Assembly: GCA_003255065.1 (NCBI GenBank) | Contig: QAOA01004016.1 | Location: 468,098 to 532,097 of the forward strand | Direction: 5' to 3' | Source: Cercis canadensis | Taxonomy: Eukaryota > Streptophyta > Magnoliopsida > Fabales > Fabaceae | Length of the DNA stretch: 64,000 nt | Shown: piece by piece, positions 22,826-35,100 of the stretch | How the letters are laid out: every line of letters begins with the position of its first letter | How positions within the stretch are numbered: the stretch's first letter is position 1 | Made by a program: the position numbers and the translations under genes | The notes under the pieces: model-generated | The model's database searches: none | What the model was told of the DNA's origin: nothing | What the model saw: only the letters and a program-made list of their open reading frames with translations

Positions 22826-24053
22826 AAATTTGTTGTGTAAAACTCCAATGCAAGTACACGTTATCATTTTCAAGTAATAGAATGAGAGTAGAGTATTGTC
22901 CCACAGAGACTGTGGCTAATAAGTATCAAAATTGGATGTATTCTAATTTTATCTAGACAATCAATGAGTGAATATAAGTGCTAATCTAAAGGCAAAAAAA
23001 CTAAATTAATAACAAGTAGAAAAATGGATGAGAAATATCTAGGGTTTTTGATTTCACCTTAGCTATTCCGATTTGCTATCCCTGTTTCATTAACCAAGAA
23101 AGATCTCCTTAATTACTAGCCAAGAACCCTAAATTATCCATTAGCCTTTCCCAAGGTCAAACGAACATATTCCTAAATTTATGAACCCACTATATTCTTA
23201 TGTGAATTGCGAATAATCTAGAAATTCAATTAATTCTATGGTTCTTTTTAATAACTACATAAACCATAAAGGTATATTCCTATCCCTTATGAAATCTATG
23301 TTCTTAATCCCTATGATCTTTAATTACAAATTACCTCCTGGTCTCATTGCAATTATCTAATCAACTAATTGGTGATTAAACAATTAGAAGCATGAAGAAT
23401 TGAGAAGAAGAAAGCAATTAATAAAGGTGTTCTTGAATTAATCACTAAAATTCCCTGTGTGTGTAAATATAGCTCTTGCTTATGCTCCTCTCTATACTTA
23501 AATCAGATTATGCAAATAAGCTCACAAAAAAAAATCTTCAATTTTAAATTCCAGAATCCCATAGGCTTGCTTTTCATGTCAATCTCCACTAATGTAGGCA
23601 AAACACAATGTAAAGGATCAGAATCACTTTTGATTGGATTATAATGTGTGGCTAGGTTAAGGGTAAGATAATATATAAGAATATGGTTTAACTCACCCAT
23701 CACACAAAAATTCAGTTTAGAGCAAATTTCAATAGCACCCATCTTTTCACTTCTAACTCCCCTAAACTTGTTTTCATCCTTACTTTGCTATCCACCAATA
23801 AGATTTTTCTTATTTTTGGGTTACTACATCCCATACTTCATGCTTTTAAGACTTTTTTTTTTCTTTTCAATATTTGCACAATTGTCTTTTTTTTTTTCAT
23901 TGCAAATTTTTTTTTTCCAGAAGAGATGTAGCACTTTGCTTTTTCATTCTTTGGTGACAATTGCATTGACATTTTTCTTTTCTTTTCTCCACCAATGCTG
24001 CCTAATATTGCTAGCTCTAGATGCTCTTAAAATTGAATGTGTTTCAGATTAAA
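22826..24053 (-). mobile_element. LTR-like remnant, probably Athila-related
   Basis: Near 22845 it reads AATGCAAGTACACG and about 60 bases later TATTGTCCCACAGAGACTG. This echoes the pattern at the same end of the Athila-C LTR (CAAGTGTACCGAGTC, then ATCCTCAGGGATT). That pattern is common at the ends of plant Athila-type LTRs. The far end, the PPT and a target duplication could not be found, so the boundaries are approximate. Confidence 0.45.
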
Positions 24054-24058
24054 GGTAT

Positions 24059-25514
24059 TGATGTGAATTTTTTTCGGCAAGTGTACCGAGTCACACAAGT
24101 AGTAAAAAGATGAATGAGTATCATCCTCAGGGATTAACGTAAGCAATTACTGAATTCACCAATAATGATTCTATTTGAAAGACTAACGATTTTGGATTAA
24201 AGGCAACCTTAAAATATTAAATGTAATTGATTAAATAAATAAGACTGAATAATAAGGAAAATAATTAAATGGCAAATAGCCACAAGATTAATGATGAGCA
24301 AAAGAAGTTAAGGGTTGATTTCACTCGCTTTTGACTTCGAATATTTCATGGACAAAATAATCCTTGATTCACTGAAGAATAATCTACTCTAGATGCAAAT
24401 CTTCTGTTGTTAGCCAATTTCCCGAATATGATTGATCCCAATCCCTTGGAGAAGCAATCCTCCCTATGCTAGTTAATTGTCCAATTCCTTGGTTCAATTA
24501 ATTTGTCTAGGTGATTAAGTCCTAAAGAAATTTATCCAAAGCCACACAAATTAAGTTATCTATTCCTAGATTAACCTGATTTATGATAGAAATTACAGGA
24601 GCACACTCATATCTTACTATTCCTAGCATCAACACGAGTCAACAAATTATTCAAATGGCGGCCAATCATTTGAACAATAAGATAGGTAAATTCTATTCCA
24701 ACAATGAGATTTGTATCAGAAAAAATTCATTCAACACTGAAACTTTATTAAAAACGAGCTACATCAATCCCCTAACAATAATAGTTTAGCTACTCATAGT
24801 TAAATTAGAAGAAAACATATAATTCAAATTCATTATGAAGTGAAAGAAAAAAACTAGATGAAGTTTGAGTCGCAATTGTCTCCAATCTTGCTTCAGTTCC
24901 TCCCTTCTTCTCCTTGACGACTGATACCCCCAATTGATTCTCTCATTTTTCCTTTTATACTATTCTAGCATTTAGGGCTTCACTATTAAGCTCGCATGAA
25001 CACGGCCTAGACACGGGCCGTGTTCACTTATGGGACTAGGGTGCGTTCTTGCATGGTTTATCTGATCTTCAAACACGGCCTCAGATACGGCCATGTCTTA
25101 TCTACTCCAAGCCGTGTTTGCTTATGACATGGCCCGTGCTCTTCTGCTTCATGCCATGTTTCTCATTAGTGTGCCTCTGACTGGCTAAGACAGTGTCCAA
25201 CACGGCCGTGTTCTTCACTATCCTAGTCATGTCCTTCAATCAGCTCGAGCAGGGACCTCTAGAGGCTAGACACGAGTATACACACGACTGTGTGTGTCCC
25301 GTGTCTTTTGTCTGAACTTCAGTTTCCATTGATTTCTCTGCACTTGGCTCCAGAATTTGCTTTAGAATTTTTCCTTTTTGCTTGACTAGCAAGAGAAACA
25401 CCTGACAACATCAATTTATGGATTAAGTATCGAGTTTAAGGAAAATTTACTCACATGTAGGTATGAATTCAATGATAAAAACATGGAATTTAGAGTCAGA
25501 ATAGACACCTATCA
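24059..25514 (-). mobile_element. 3' LTR of Athila-C
   Basis: On the plus strand it starts TGATGTGAATT and ends CACCTATCA, with a polypurine tract just outside its right end, so it is the 3' LTR of a minus-strand element. Its partner lies beyond the right edge of the window. The middle (24996-25316) holds many GC-rich near-palindromes based on ACACGGCCGTGT, unusual in this AT-rich region. The 5 bases before it are GGTAT, but a matching duplication cannot be checked. Confidence 0.75.
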
Positions 25515-26124
25515 AATTCCCCTACACTTAAACAATTGATTGTCCTCAAGCAATTCAAATTAGACAAAGTCCCCTGTTAAGCTCTATCCCTTGGGAAAAT
25601 AATTCAATTCAAAGAATTTTATGCTAGGTACCGTACCCTAACCAACTGCATTGTTTAGTTCCTATGCTCAGCTTATGAACCTAATTATTGGATCACAAGT
25701 TTGCCTTAGCTCACCTTTCAGTATCTAGATAGAATTTCCCTGTGCTTGCTACTAAGTGCTAAACATAACATAGTTATTTTACTTGTTTGCTTTTCTTTCT
25801 TTTCTTGCTTAGTTTGGAGTCCTAGGATGTGGTGTCCGGTCATTGCCTACGACCCACATTCAACTAGTTATGCTTCATTGGCATGCTTATACCCTTCTCC
25901 AGTTTCAGGCATAGAAGCTAGAGGAGCAGTGCCCCACTATGCTCAATTCACTACTCAGCTTTACATACTTTTTTTTTTTTTTGTATCAAAGCATTAAGAA
26001 ATTGAAATTGAAAGCACAGGATATTCAACTCAAATACATCAAGCTTGCTAGTACACAGTTGTGTTCCCATGTCCTAGGTTCACTGAGCCTAAGTGGATTC
26101 CTCATTTTGCAGCTATCTCACAGG
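25515..26124 (-). other. Athila-C 3' internal region with PPT
   Basis: The minus strand reads TTTAAGTGTAGGGGAATT directly before the LTR: the polypurine tract. Upstream is GCTTGAGGACAATCAATTG, a version of the GAGGACAAT phrase that precedes such tracts in Athila elements. The rest is noncoding. The region is cut at 26124 by Ogre-D; ACAGG (26120-26124) is the target duplication. Confidence 0.7.
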
Positions 26125-29100
26125 TGTCACAACTTATCCGAAGGTCGCTACGACGCGGATGGCTAAATAAAAAGAGATTTAGTTTTCGAAATGAAAACTC
26201 TAGAGTCGCCACCAATTGTATTAAGAAAGCGGGGAACAATTGGAAAACTCCCTTTTTAATTAATTAAAAGAAACAAAGGTCTGCGAATCAGAAAGGGTTT
26301 GGGAGTCTGTTTATGCTGTAGGGAAGGTATTAGACAACTCACAACATCCGTCTAAAGACGGTTACCCTAAATTAGTTATGCGAACAAAATATGGTCAAAA
26401 ATGTACATTTTATTTACCCCAAAATAATAAATTGTTACAATAATATCTAATAAAAATAAAAACAAAGAAAATTAAACGTGCAATGCATAAATTATCTATC
26501 GGGACCTAAATCCTTCCACCCCTTCATCTCATGAAGCGACCATCCAGGGTGCTGCTACCTTCACTTTGATCGGATAGAGAAAGACATCCCATATAGGATT
26601 GATTCGTCCTATCCTCCCATGATAAGTGAAGGGGCATACGAATACTACGGGACACATGTATACTTTCTATAAGCAGTGCAAATGCATGATTTTAAATATT
26701 ACAAAACTTGTCTCAAAATCTAAGTACTGAGAAATTTTAATTTCCATCAAAAAATAAAATAAAAGATAAAACGTCATTCTTGCTCTATGCTTGAGGCGAG
26801 TATCTTCCCGTTGGGCCTTTCGATTTGCTCATACTCACAAATACCATGAGTCGTATTTGAGGATGCTCATGAATACACCAAAACACAGGTTGGGCAAGAC
26901 TTAGAAGAAATCTATTTAATTGACCTACACATTTAAACTCCATATGCCTCAAAAGGAATAACACAAAATCAACCAAAAATGCACATTCAAACCCTAAACA
27001 CCCCTTGGAATAGTGCACAAAATGCATGAGAACTAACCTAGTGAATAGCTTCCAAAATAATTAAAAAAAATGTAAGTAATAAACCATGAACAGCAGACCG
27101 AACAGAACCTTAAACAATCGACAAGAAATGTAAAAATTATGAAAATTTCACAAATTGAAGATAGACATCTTATGATTCAAAAGAAACAAGAAAAACTTAA
27201 ATCGGGGCTCTATAGCTCTAGAAAGAATCAAAAAACCACCTACTGTTAGAGAAAATCAACTAAACAGACAAAGTAGAAAAAAAAAAATAGCCAACTTTAA
27301 ATGCAAACTGGGGGCAAAGTAGACATGAAAAAAATCTGAAAAATACACAAAACGAATACATACATCTTAAAATTCTAAAGAGATAAGAATCATGCAATTC
27401 GGAGTTGTATAACTCCAGAAAGAAATAAAAAGCTACATGCTGCCACAGAAGATCAAAAGTCTTGACAGAGCAGAAAAATAGCCGATTTCAAATGCAAACT
27501 GGGAGCAAATTACAAATGGAAAAAATATGAAAAAATAAAAAAAAAATGAAGATATGTGTCTCCCCGTTTCTAATGATACCAACAACACTTTATTCTGAGC
27601 TCTGAAGCTCCATAAATAAATTAAACACTGAGTGCTGCCAGCAAGAACTGATAGCAGCGAAAATGGCTTATGCAAGTGATTCTTTCATGATAAAAGAGAA
27701 TGCAAGTTGACTCTCTGTGAGAAACACTACCATGCAACAATTTTCATGCTTAATGTGTTAGGTGCAAGCCAAAATTGAGCAATTGAGCACAATAGCTAAT
27801 TAGGGCAGCAAGGAAATAAGATGTTCAAGCAAAGAAAAATCTAGGCAACAAGAAACAAAGTTAATATGATTGGCTAGGGAAAACAAAAGAAGGCAGCAAG
27901 ATGCAAAGGCTAACAAGATAATTTAAAGCAAAATAGGGTAGCAATTAAGCTATAGAACAAGAAGAAACTTAGTTAGATTCAAAACAGGGCAACAAGGATT
28001 TAAACGAGAACAAAGATTTGGCAAAGATTAACCTAACAAAAGGCTATAGTCAAGCAATTTCCAAGCTAATTAAGGTTGGTACAGCAGCAATTATGCCCAA
28101 AAAAATCTAGCATGCATGAAAGGGCCTTTAACAACATTCAAACAATCAAGTTTTCACATGAAGGTTCAGTCATCACTTAATTAACCTAGAAAAATTTTCT
28201 AAACCGATTAATGGAAGCACAAATGACCTAGGAACATAAACCTCAACCGAATTTGGACATCTAAGAACCAAATGACAAAAGTTCATCAAGATTAAAGGGC
28301 AACTAGAGCAGAAAATTTCTAGAAAAACATAAACAGCCCAGAATTGCAATTAATCAAAAATCTATGAACATTTCATCCAGACTATCTCAATTGATCAACA
28401 ATCCAACATTAAATCAACCTAATCCACAAAAATCAAGTAAGAACATAATAGGACAACTCAAGAACACCAAGAATGAAATAGGTCAACAACAAGAACGTAG
28501 CCCATAATTTTTTTAATTTTCGGATTTAGGAAGGAAGAGCAAAGAAACAACAAAGAATCAAAGGAACAAGATGAATCAACAAAAGAAATTGACCAAATCA
28601 GTCCAAGAACACCAAGAACAAAACAGGGCAGCAACAAGAACACAGCCCAAAAATTTTTAATTTTCAGATTTAGGGAGAAAAAGCAAGGAAACAACAAGAA
28701 AATCAAAGGAACAAGATGAATCAAACAAAAGAAAATGACCAAGTAAGTCCAAGAACACCAAAAATGAAATAGGGCAGCAGCAAGAACATCAAGAAAATCA
28801 AAGAAAATAAAAGGGATCATTAACCTTACTTGGTTTTTGCTCTAGTCTTGATTCTTCCCCTTTGATTTGTGCTACTCCTTTTGCTGAATGCTTTCTTATT
28901 GTTGTTCAGTTCTTGCTCTCTCTCTCAAAGTAACCATTTCTGCTTTTCCTCTATGCTGAATGCTCTCTCTTGTACGTATATATCTTTTTTTTTGTTGCTC
29001 AATTCCCATTTTTGCCCCCATGTAACTGCTGCCCAACCTTTTACTTCTTTTTTTATTTGCTTTATTTATTTAGTTACTTAGTTATTTGCTTAAAAAATGA

Positions 29101-29433
29101 TAAATCAAATATTGGACCAATGGGGAGAGAAGGAAATTTATTCCTTGTTTTCCTATTGGCTCATTTTGATTCAATGATGCCAAAAGTAAATTTACAAAAT
29201 ATATTTATATGTTTTTATCAATTATTTACGTAATTAAGAAAAATAACAAAAATGGAACAAATGGGCTTAAATAAAAATGGGCTTGGTGAGACAATGGATT
29301 AGGCTTAGGTTTTTTTTATTTATTGTAAAAGCCCAAACAAATAAAAAAACTAATTAAAAATTTAATTTATCTTCAATTTTTCTTAAATATATTTTTAACT
29401 ATCAAAAGACCCGGACAAAATACAGTGTCTACA
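26125..29433 (-). mobile_element. Ogre-D 3' LTR, 3309 bp
   Basis: Minus-strand ends are TGTAGACACTGTATTTTGTC and GTGACA. It is one base longer than its partner at 45533-48840 and very similar throughout by eye. Internal repeats include a ~195-bp unit (27174, 27369, 27566) and about 2.5 copies of a ~146-bp unit (28452-28815). The long open frame on the minus strand at 28458-28820 is a product of the 146-bp repeat, not a gene. Confidence 0.95.
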
Positions 29434-29452
29434 ATTGCCCCTCTTTACATGT
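29434..29452 (-). promoter_or_regulatory. Ogre-D polypurine tract
   Basis: The minus strand reads ATGTAAAGAGGGGCAAT directly before the LTR start TGTAGACACTG. It primes second-strand synthesis. It matches the tract of Ogre-F. Confidence 0.8.
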
Positions 29453-29557
29453 TTTCTTATAGACAAAACAGACTCAGCTATTGCTTGTCGTGTTTTAGTA
29501 TAAGAAACATGTAAAGAAAAAAAGACAAGTATTTTGTTCGGAGCACCTCAAAAATTC

Positions 29558-31155
29558 AAAACCACTGAAATCTTTGACCCAAGAATCGACAGAAATTTAA
29601 AAGCAACGAAATCTTTCATTTGAGATCCCACATGAATTTAAAAGCTCCTAGATCTTTCACTTGGGAGCCAACAAAAATTTAAAGGCATAAAGATCTTTCA
29701 CTCGGGAACTGACACAAATTTAAAAGCACTGAGGTCTTTCACTCGGGAGCTGACAGGATTTAAAAGCACCAAGATCTTTCACTCGGGAGCCAACAGAAAT
29801 TTAAAAGCACATACATCTTTCACTCGGGAGATGATATGATTTAAAAGTAACGAGATCTTTCACTTGAGAATCGACAGGATTTAAAAACACTGAGATCTTT
29901 CACTTGGGAGCCGACAGGATTCAAAAGCACTGAGATCTTTCACTGGAGAGCCAACAAAGAATTTAAAGGCACCGAGATCTTTCACTCGGGAGCCAACAAA
30001 ATTTAAAAGTACCGAGATCTTTCACTCGGGAGCCGATAAGAATTTAAAGGCAACGAGATCTTTCACTCGGGAGTCAACAGAAATTTAAAAGCGCCGAGAT
30101 CTTTCACTCGGGATCCAACCAAAATTTAAAAGCACTAAGATCTTTCACTCGGGAGCCAACAAGAAATTTAAAGGCATCGAAATCTTTTACCCAGGAGCCA
30201 ACAGAATTTAAAAGTACTGAGATATTTCACTTGGGAGCCGACAGGATTTAAAAGTACCGAGATCTTTCACTCGGGAACCGACAGGATTTAAAAGCATCGA
30301 GATCTTTCACTCGGGAGCCAACGAGAATTTAAAAGCACCGAGATCTTTCACCCGGGAGCCAACAAAATTTAAAAGCACCGAGATCTTTCACTTGGGAGCC
30401 AACAGAATTTAAAAGCACTGAGATCTTTCACTCGGGAGCTGACAGGATTTAAAAGCACCGAGATCTTTCACTCGGGAGCCGACAGGAATTAAAAGCACCG
30501 AGATCTTTCACTCGGTAGCCAACGAGAATTTAAAAGCACCGAGATCTTTCACTCGGGAGCCAACGAGAATTTAAAAGCATCGAGATCTTTCACCTGGGAG
30601 CCAACAGAATTTAAAAGCACGGAGATCTTTCACTTGGGAGCCAACAGAATTTAAAAGCACCGAGATCTTTCACTTGGGAGCCAACAAGAATTTAAAGGCA
30701 CCAAGATCTTTCACTCGGGAGCCAACAAGAATTTAAAGGGGAGCCGACAATAATTTAAAGGCACCGAGATCTTTCACTCGAGAGCCAACATAATTTAAAA
30801 GGCACTGAGATCTTTCTCTTGGGAGCCAACATAATTTAAAAGCACCGAGATCTTTCACTCGGGAGCCAATAGAATTTAAAAGCACTGGGATCATTCACTC
30901 GGGAGCCGACAAGAATTTAAAGGCACCAAGATCTTTCACTCTGGAACCAACATAATTTAAAAGCACAGAGATTTTTCACTTGGGAGCCGACAAGAATTTA
31001 AAGGCACTGAGATCTTTCACTCAAGAGCCAACATAATTTAAAAGGCACCGAGATCTTTCACTCGGGAGCCAACATAATTTAAAAACACTGAGATCTTTCG
31101 CTTGGGAGCAAACAGAAATTTAAAAGTACCGAGATCTTTCACCTGAGAGGCGACA
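29558..31155 (-). repeat. Minisatellite, about 39 units of 39-41 bp
   Basis: The plus-strand consensus joins AAATTTAAAAGCA, CCGAGATCTTTCACTCGG and GAGCCAACAG. I counted 39 occurrences of the ATCTTTCAC core or close variants. CCGAG and CTCGG can pair around an 8-base loop. One partial unit lies near 30740. The array is in the 3' untranslated region. Satellites derived from Ogre 3' regions are known in legumes. Confidence 0.95.
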
Positions 31156-32190
31156 TAAAATAAAATCTTCTTAAGAGAAAGGAAAACTCAAGTTGAAACA
31201 AATACCTATTTATTCACAATAATATATGATTGGTGTGTGGAGGAAAACTTTGTTCAATCAAAACTTGCTTTGTTCAATCGGGACACTTGTCTTGTTGTTC
31301 TTTTGTAGACAGTCTTTGATCCTTCTTATTTCTTAGAAACCCACCTTCTTATCTCTTTCTTAGGCAAAAATTAAATCATTTTCAACCAAATCACCTACTC
31401 ATTTCTTTGTTATTTGATCTCTATTTCTTTATTTTCTTGTTACTTCCTTTTTTGGTCGTGTTCTTCACCTCCTCATTTTTTTTTACTTTTTGATCTGGAC
31501 CCTGTTGCAATCAGGAATTTCTAATATTCCTGGAATCTGAAAACCAAGTCAAAGGGAATTCTTCAAGAATAAATTGAATCTGTCATTATGATAAATCCAC
31601 TTACATTTTATTTATAATAACTTAGTAATTTAGCATGGAGAAAATATATAACAGAAAGAAATTAACTCAATGAATTAACTTCTTTTATTTCAAGAGAAAA
31701 ACCACTCACTTCATGGAAGATGAACCACAAAAGGTGCATCATTAAAACATTTCAAAAGGAAAAATTGCCCCAGCATGGGGGTTTTATGATCATGGACTTG
31801 CCCTATAAAATAGGTGCCTACGTATCCTTAAAGAGGAATCAAAGCCCACCTAGTTTGAGATGAAAAATCCAGAAGCCAACACGGACCAGAAAAATTGCCC
31901 CAGTTTCTAACTCTTCAATGTCCAACTTGATTAATTCTCATATTGCATTGGATACAATTTGTACTCATCTGACATGAACATATAACCCTTTGGTAGTAAA
32001 GTGCAATCATCTTGCTTTCTTTATGAATTCCCTTATATCATTGGGCTTCCCCATTGCTCTTTGGTGTCACTTTCCTGGTTTAGGCCATCCTTTTGGGTTT
32101 TTAACCCGACAAATTCCCTATTTTTTTTTGTGCTCTAACTTTTGCTTAGACCGCCTTTTTAGGTTTTCAATCTAACGTACTTTTTTTTTT
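31156..32190 (-). other. Ogre-D 3' untranslated region
   Basis: Noncoding, with AAAATTGCCCCAG phrases near 31763 and 31892 that also occur in the Ogre-F 3' region. No gene is seen. Confidence 0.7.
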
Positions 32191-35100
32191 TTAGGGATAA
32201 TATTTCTTCACTGTATCAGAATTTATAGGCCTAAGGAGTTCTTGCCCTTCCATATCTGTGAGGATTAGTGCTCCTCCTAAGAACGCCTGTTTGACAATGT
32301 ATGGCCCTTGGTGAGTTGGGGTCCATTTTCCTCTAGCATCTTCCTAATGTGGCAAAACCTTTTTCAACACTAGATCTCTTGGTTGGAACTCTTGAGGTCA
32401 AACTTTTTTGTTAAAGGCTCTAGCCATCCTCTGTTGATACAATTGCCCATGACAAATTGCTGTCAATCTTTTCTCCTCAATCATGTTCAACTGTTCATAT
32501 CTAACTCTTGCCCAATCAGATTTCTCTAATTTTCTCTCCATTAAAATTCTAAGCTACAGGATCTCAACTTCTACTGGAGTGACAGCTTCCATACCATACA
32601 CCAGAGAATAGGGAGTTGCCCCAGTTAAAGATCGCACAACTATGCGATAAGCATGCAAGGCATAAGGGAATATCTCGTACCAGTCTTTATAGGTTACCAC
32701 CATCTTTTCAACTATTTTCTTGATGTTTTTATTGGCAGCTTCAACAGCTCCATTCATTTATGGTCTGTATGGTGAAGAGTTATGATGTTTAATTGCAAAC
32801 TTCTCACACAACTTCTATATGTCTGCACCATTCAAATTTGAGCCATTATCCGTGATGATCCTCTCAGGTTGTCCATAACGATAAATGATGTTCGTCTTTA
32901 GAAATTTGGCCACCACTTTTTGGGTCACTTTCACATAAGAAGCAGCTTCTACCCATTTTGTGAAATAATCAATTGCCACTAGGATAAAATGGTGTCCATT
33001 GGAAGCCTTTGGATTAATTGGTCTGATGATATCGATTCCCCACATAGCAAACAGCCAAGGTGTGACCATATTATGAAGAGGAAATGGTGGAGCTTTGATA
33101 CGATCTGTGTAAATCTGGCATTTGTGACACTTTCTAGAGTAACTGATATAATCTCTTTCCATGGTCATCCAATAATACCCTGCTCTTAGAATTTTCTGAG
33201 GCATCATATGCCCATTTTCATGAGTCACACATATTCCATCATGAACAGCGCTCAAAATACTATTAGCTTCCTTTAAATCAACGCATCGTAAGAGTGCACC
33301 ATCATGACTTCTTTTGTAGAGGACTTCTCCACTCAAAAAGAAACCTAGCGACATATGCCGAATAGTCTTCTTGTCATTTTCGTTGGCACTAGTTGAATAC
33401 TCTTTAAACTTGATGTACTGCATGATATCATGGTACCAAGGCCGGCCATCGGGTTCTTCCTCTACATTTGAACAGTAAGCAGGTTCATCTCCTAGCTTCA
33501 CTTGTATGGGTTGTACTAGTAGTCCAGAGTCAAGCTTGGTCATCACTGCTAAAGTTGCCAAGCCATCAGCAAATTGATTTTTGTCACGAGTTAAATGAGC
33601 AAAAGTGATATCCTCGAATTTCTCAATCAACTGTGCCAAATATTTCTGGTATGGAATCAGTTTTGGGTCTCTAGTTTGCCATTCTCCTTTCACTTGATAA
33701 ATGATTAGTGTAGAATCCCCAAAAACATCTAAAATGCCAATTTTTAAATCCAAGGTTGCTTGCAAGCCCCTCACATAAGCTTCGTACTCCGCTACATTAT
33801 TAGTACAATCAAACCCAAGCTTGATGGCTATCGGGAATTGCTTCCTTTTCGGTGATACGATTACGGCTCCTATCCCCTTTCCATATACATTGACTACCCC
33901 GTCAAAGTACATCTTCCATCGAACTTCTTCTATCCCAATCTCCTCTTCTATTGCAAAAATATCTTCATCTGGGAATTTGAACCTCATGGGTTGTTAATCA
34001 TCAATAGGGATTTCGGCCAGGTGATCAGCAATCACACTTCCTTTTACTGCCTTTTTTGTCATGTACACCACGTCATATTCCGAAAGGACAATTTTCCACT
34101 TTGCTAGTTGATGAGCTGCCGAGGCTCCTCAAATTACTTAATTTTAAGGTCGGTTACCTAGCTTCTTGCAGCATAGGACAGCCCTAAGTCGAACCTAAGG
34201 ATTGTTCTATTTGGTGAATCATATTGAAAAGCATGTAAACAGAGGGGGTTGAGTTTGGTTTAAGTGATTAACGAAAATTAATTATCAGTGGTGAAGTTAA
34301 GAGAAAACAACCAATCCAAGTCTTTACTAATTCTGATTTAAGTTCATCCTTGATTTCTAATGATCCATTCAATTATTAACCATGTTCTTGGCCTTTAAAA
34401 CATATCAAGAAGCCTCTCAATGTTCTATGGATTCAATTGGTTAAGCAACCAGAATTCGGATTCAACTAAGACTAAATGAATTAAGCAAACATTCAAGTCT
34501 AGTTTTACCTAAGTCCATGATCCAGCCAAGGTGATTAATCCATCCAAAAGCTCAGAAACATTAATCAACCATACAATCCTCTTTTATCACATGCAATTAA
34601 GCAATCACACATGAAGATCCAAATTCGAATTAAGCAATTCAAACAGAATATTTCAAAGGATTGAAAGAACTTTGATTAACAACTAAAATGAAGAACAACA
34701 ACTCATAATCTCAAAACCAATAATCAGAATAGCAAAACCTGGATTGATATGTTGGATTAGCCCTCCATGAACAAGAGGAGCTGAAGTTCTTACAAAATAT
34801 CTAAAAGAAAACTTAAGAACTAAGGAAAGCTCAAAAATCTGTCTAAAATATCTAATGAGGTGATTCTGAATTTCGGCTGCCTCCTTCTTCTGATATAGAC
34901 CTCCAATTTTACATGCACACCTAAATTGCCCTTAGGGCACACTTGTTCCCATGGGCCTTAGCTTCAATTGGGCTTTGGTTTGGGCCCATTTGGACTTGTC
35001 ATGAGGAAGTTAGGCCCATTTAAGTGGCAGAAGGTGTCTGGAACCGTCAGCTAACTTGCACAGCAAATAAGACCATCTTCCACATAAAATATGGTGAACC

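Noticed and set aside
28458..28820. 120-codon hydrophobic open frame in the Ogre-D LTR, repeated at 47858-48220
   Set aside because: It is made by a ~146-bp tandem repeat with periodicity visible in the protein, and its two copies are simply the two LTRs.
29558..31155. CRISPR-like look of the repeat array
   Set aside because: Plant nuclear sequence; the units are contiguous with no unique spacers, and the array lies in a retrotransposon 3' region.
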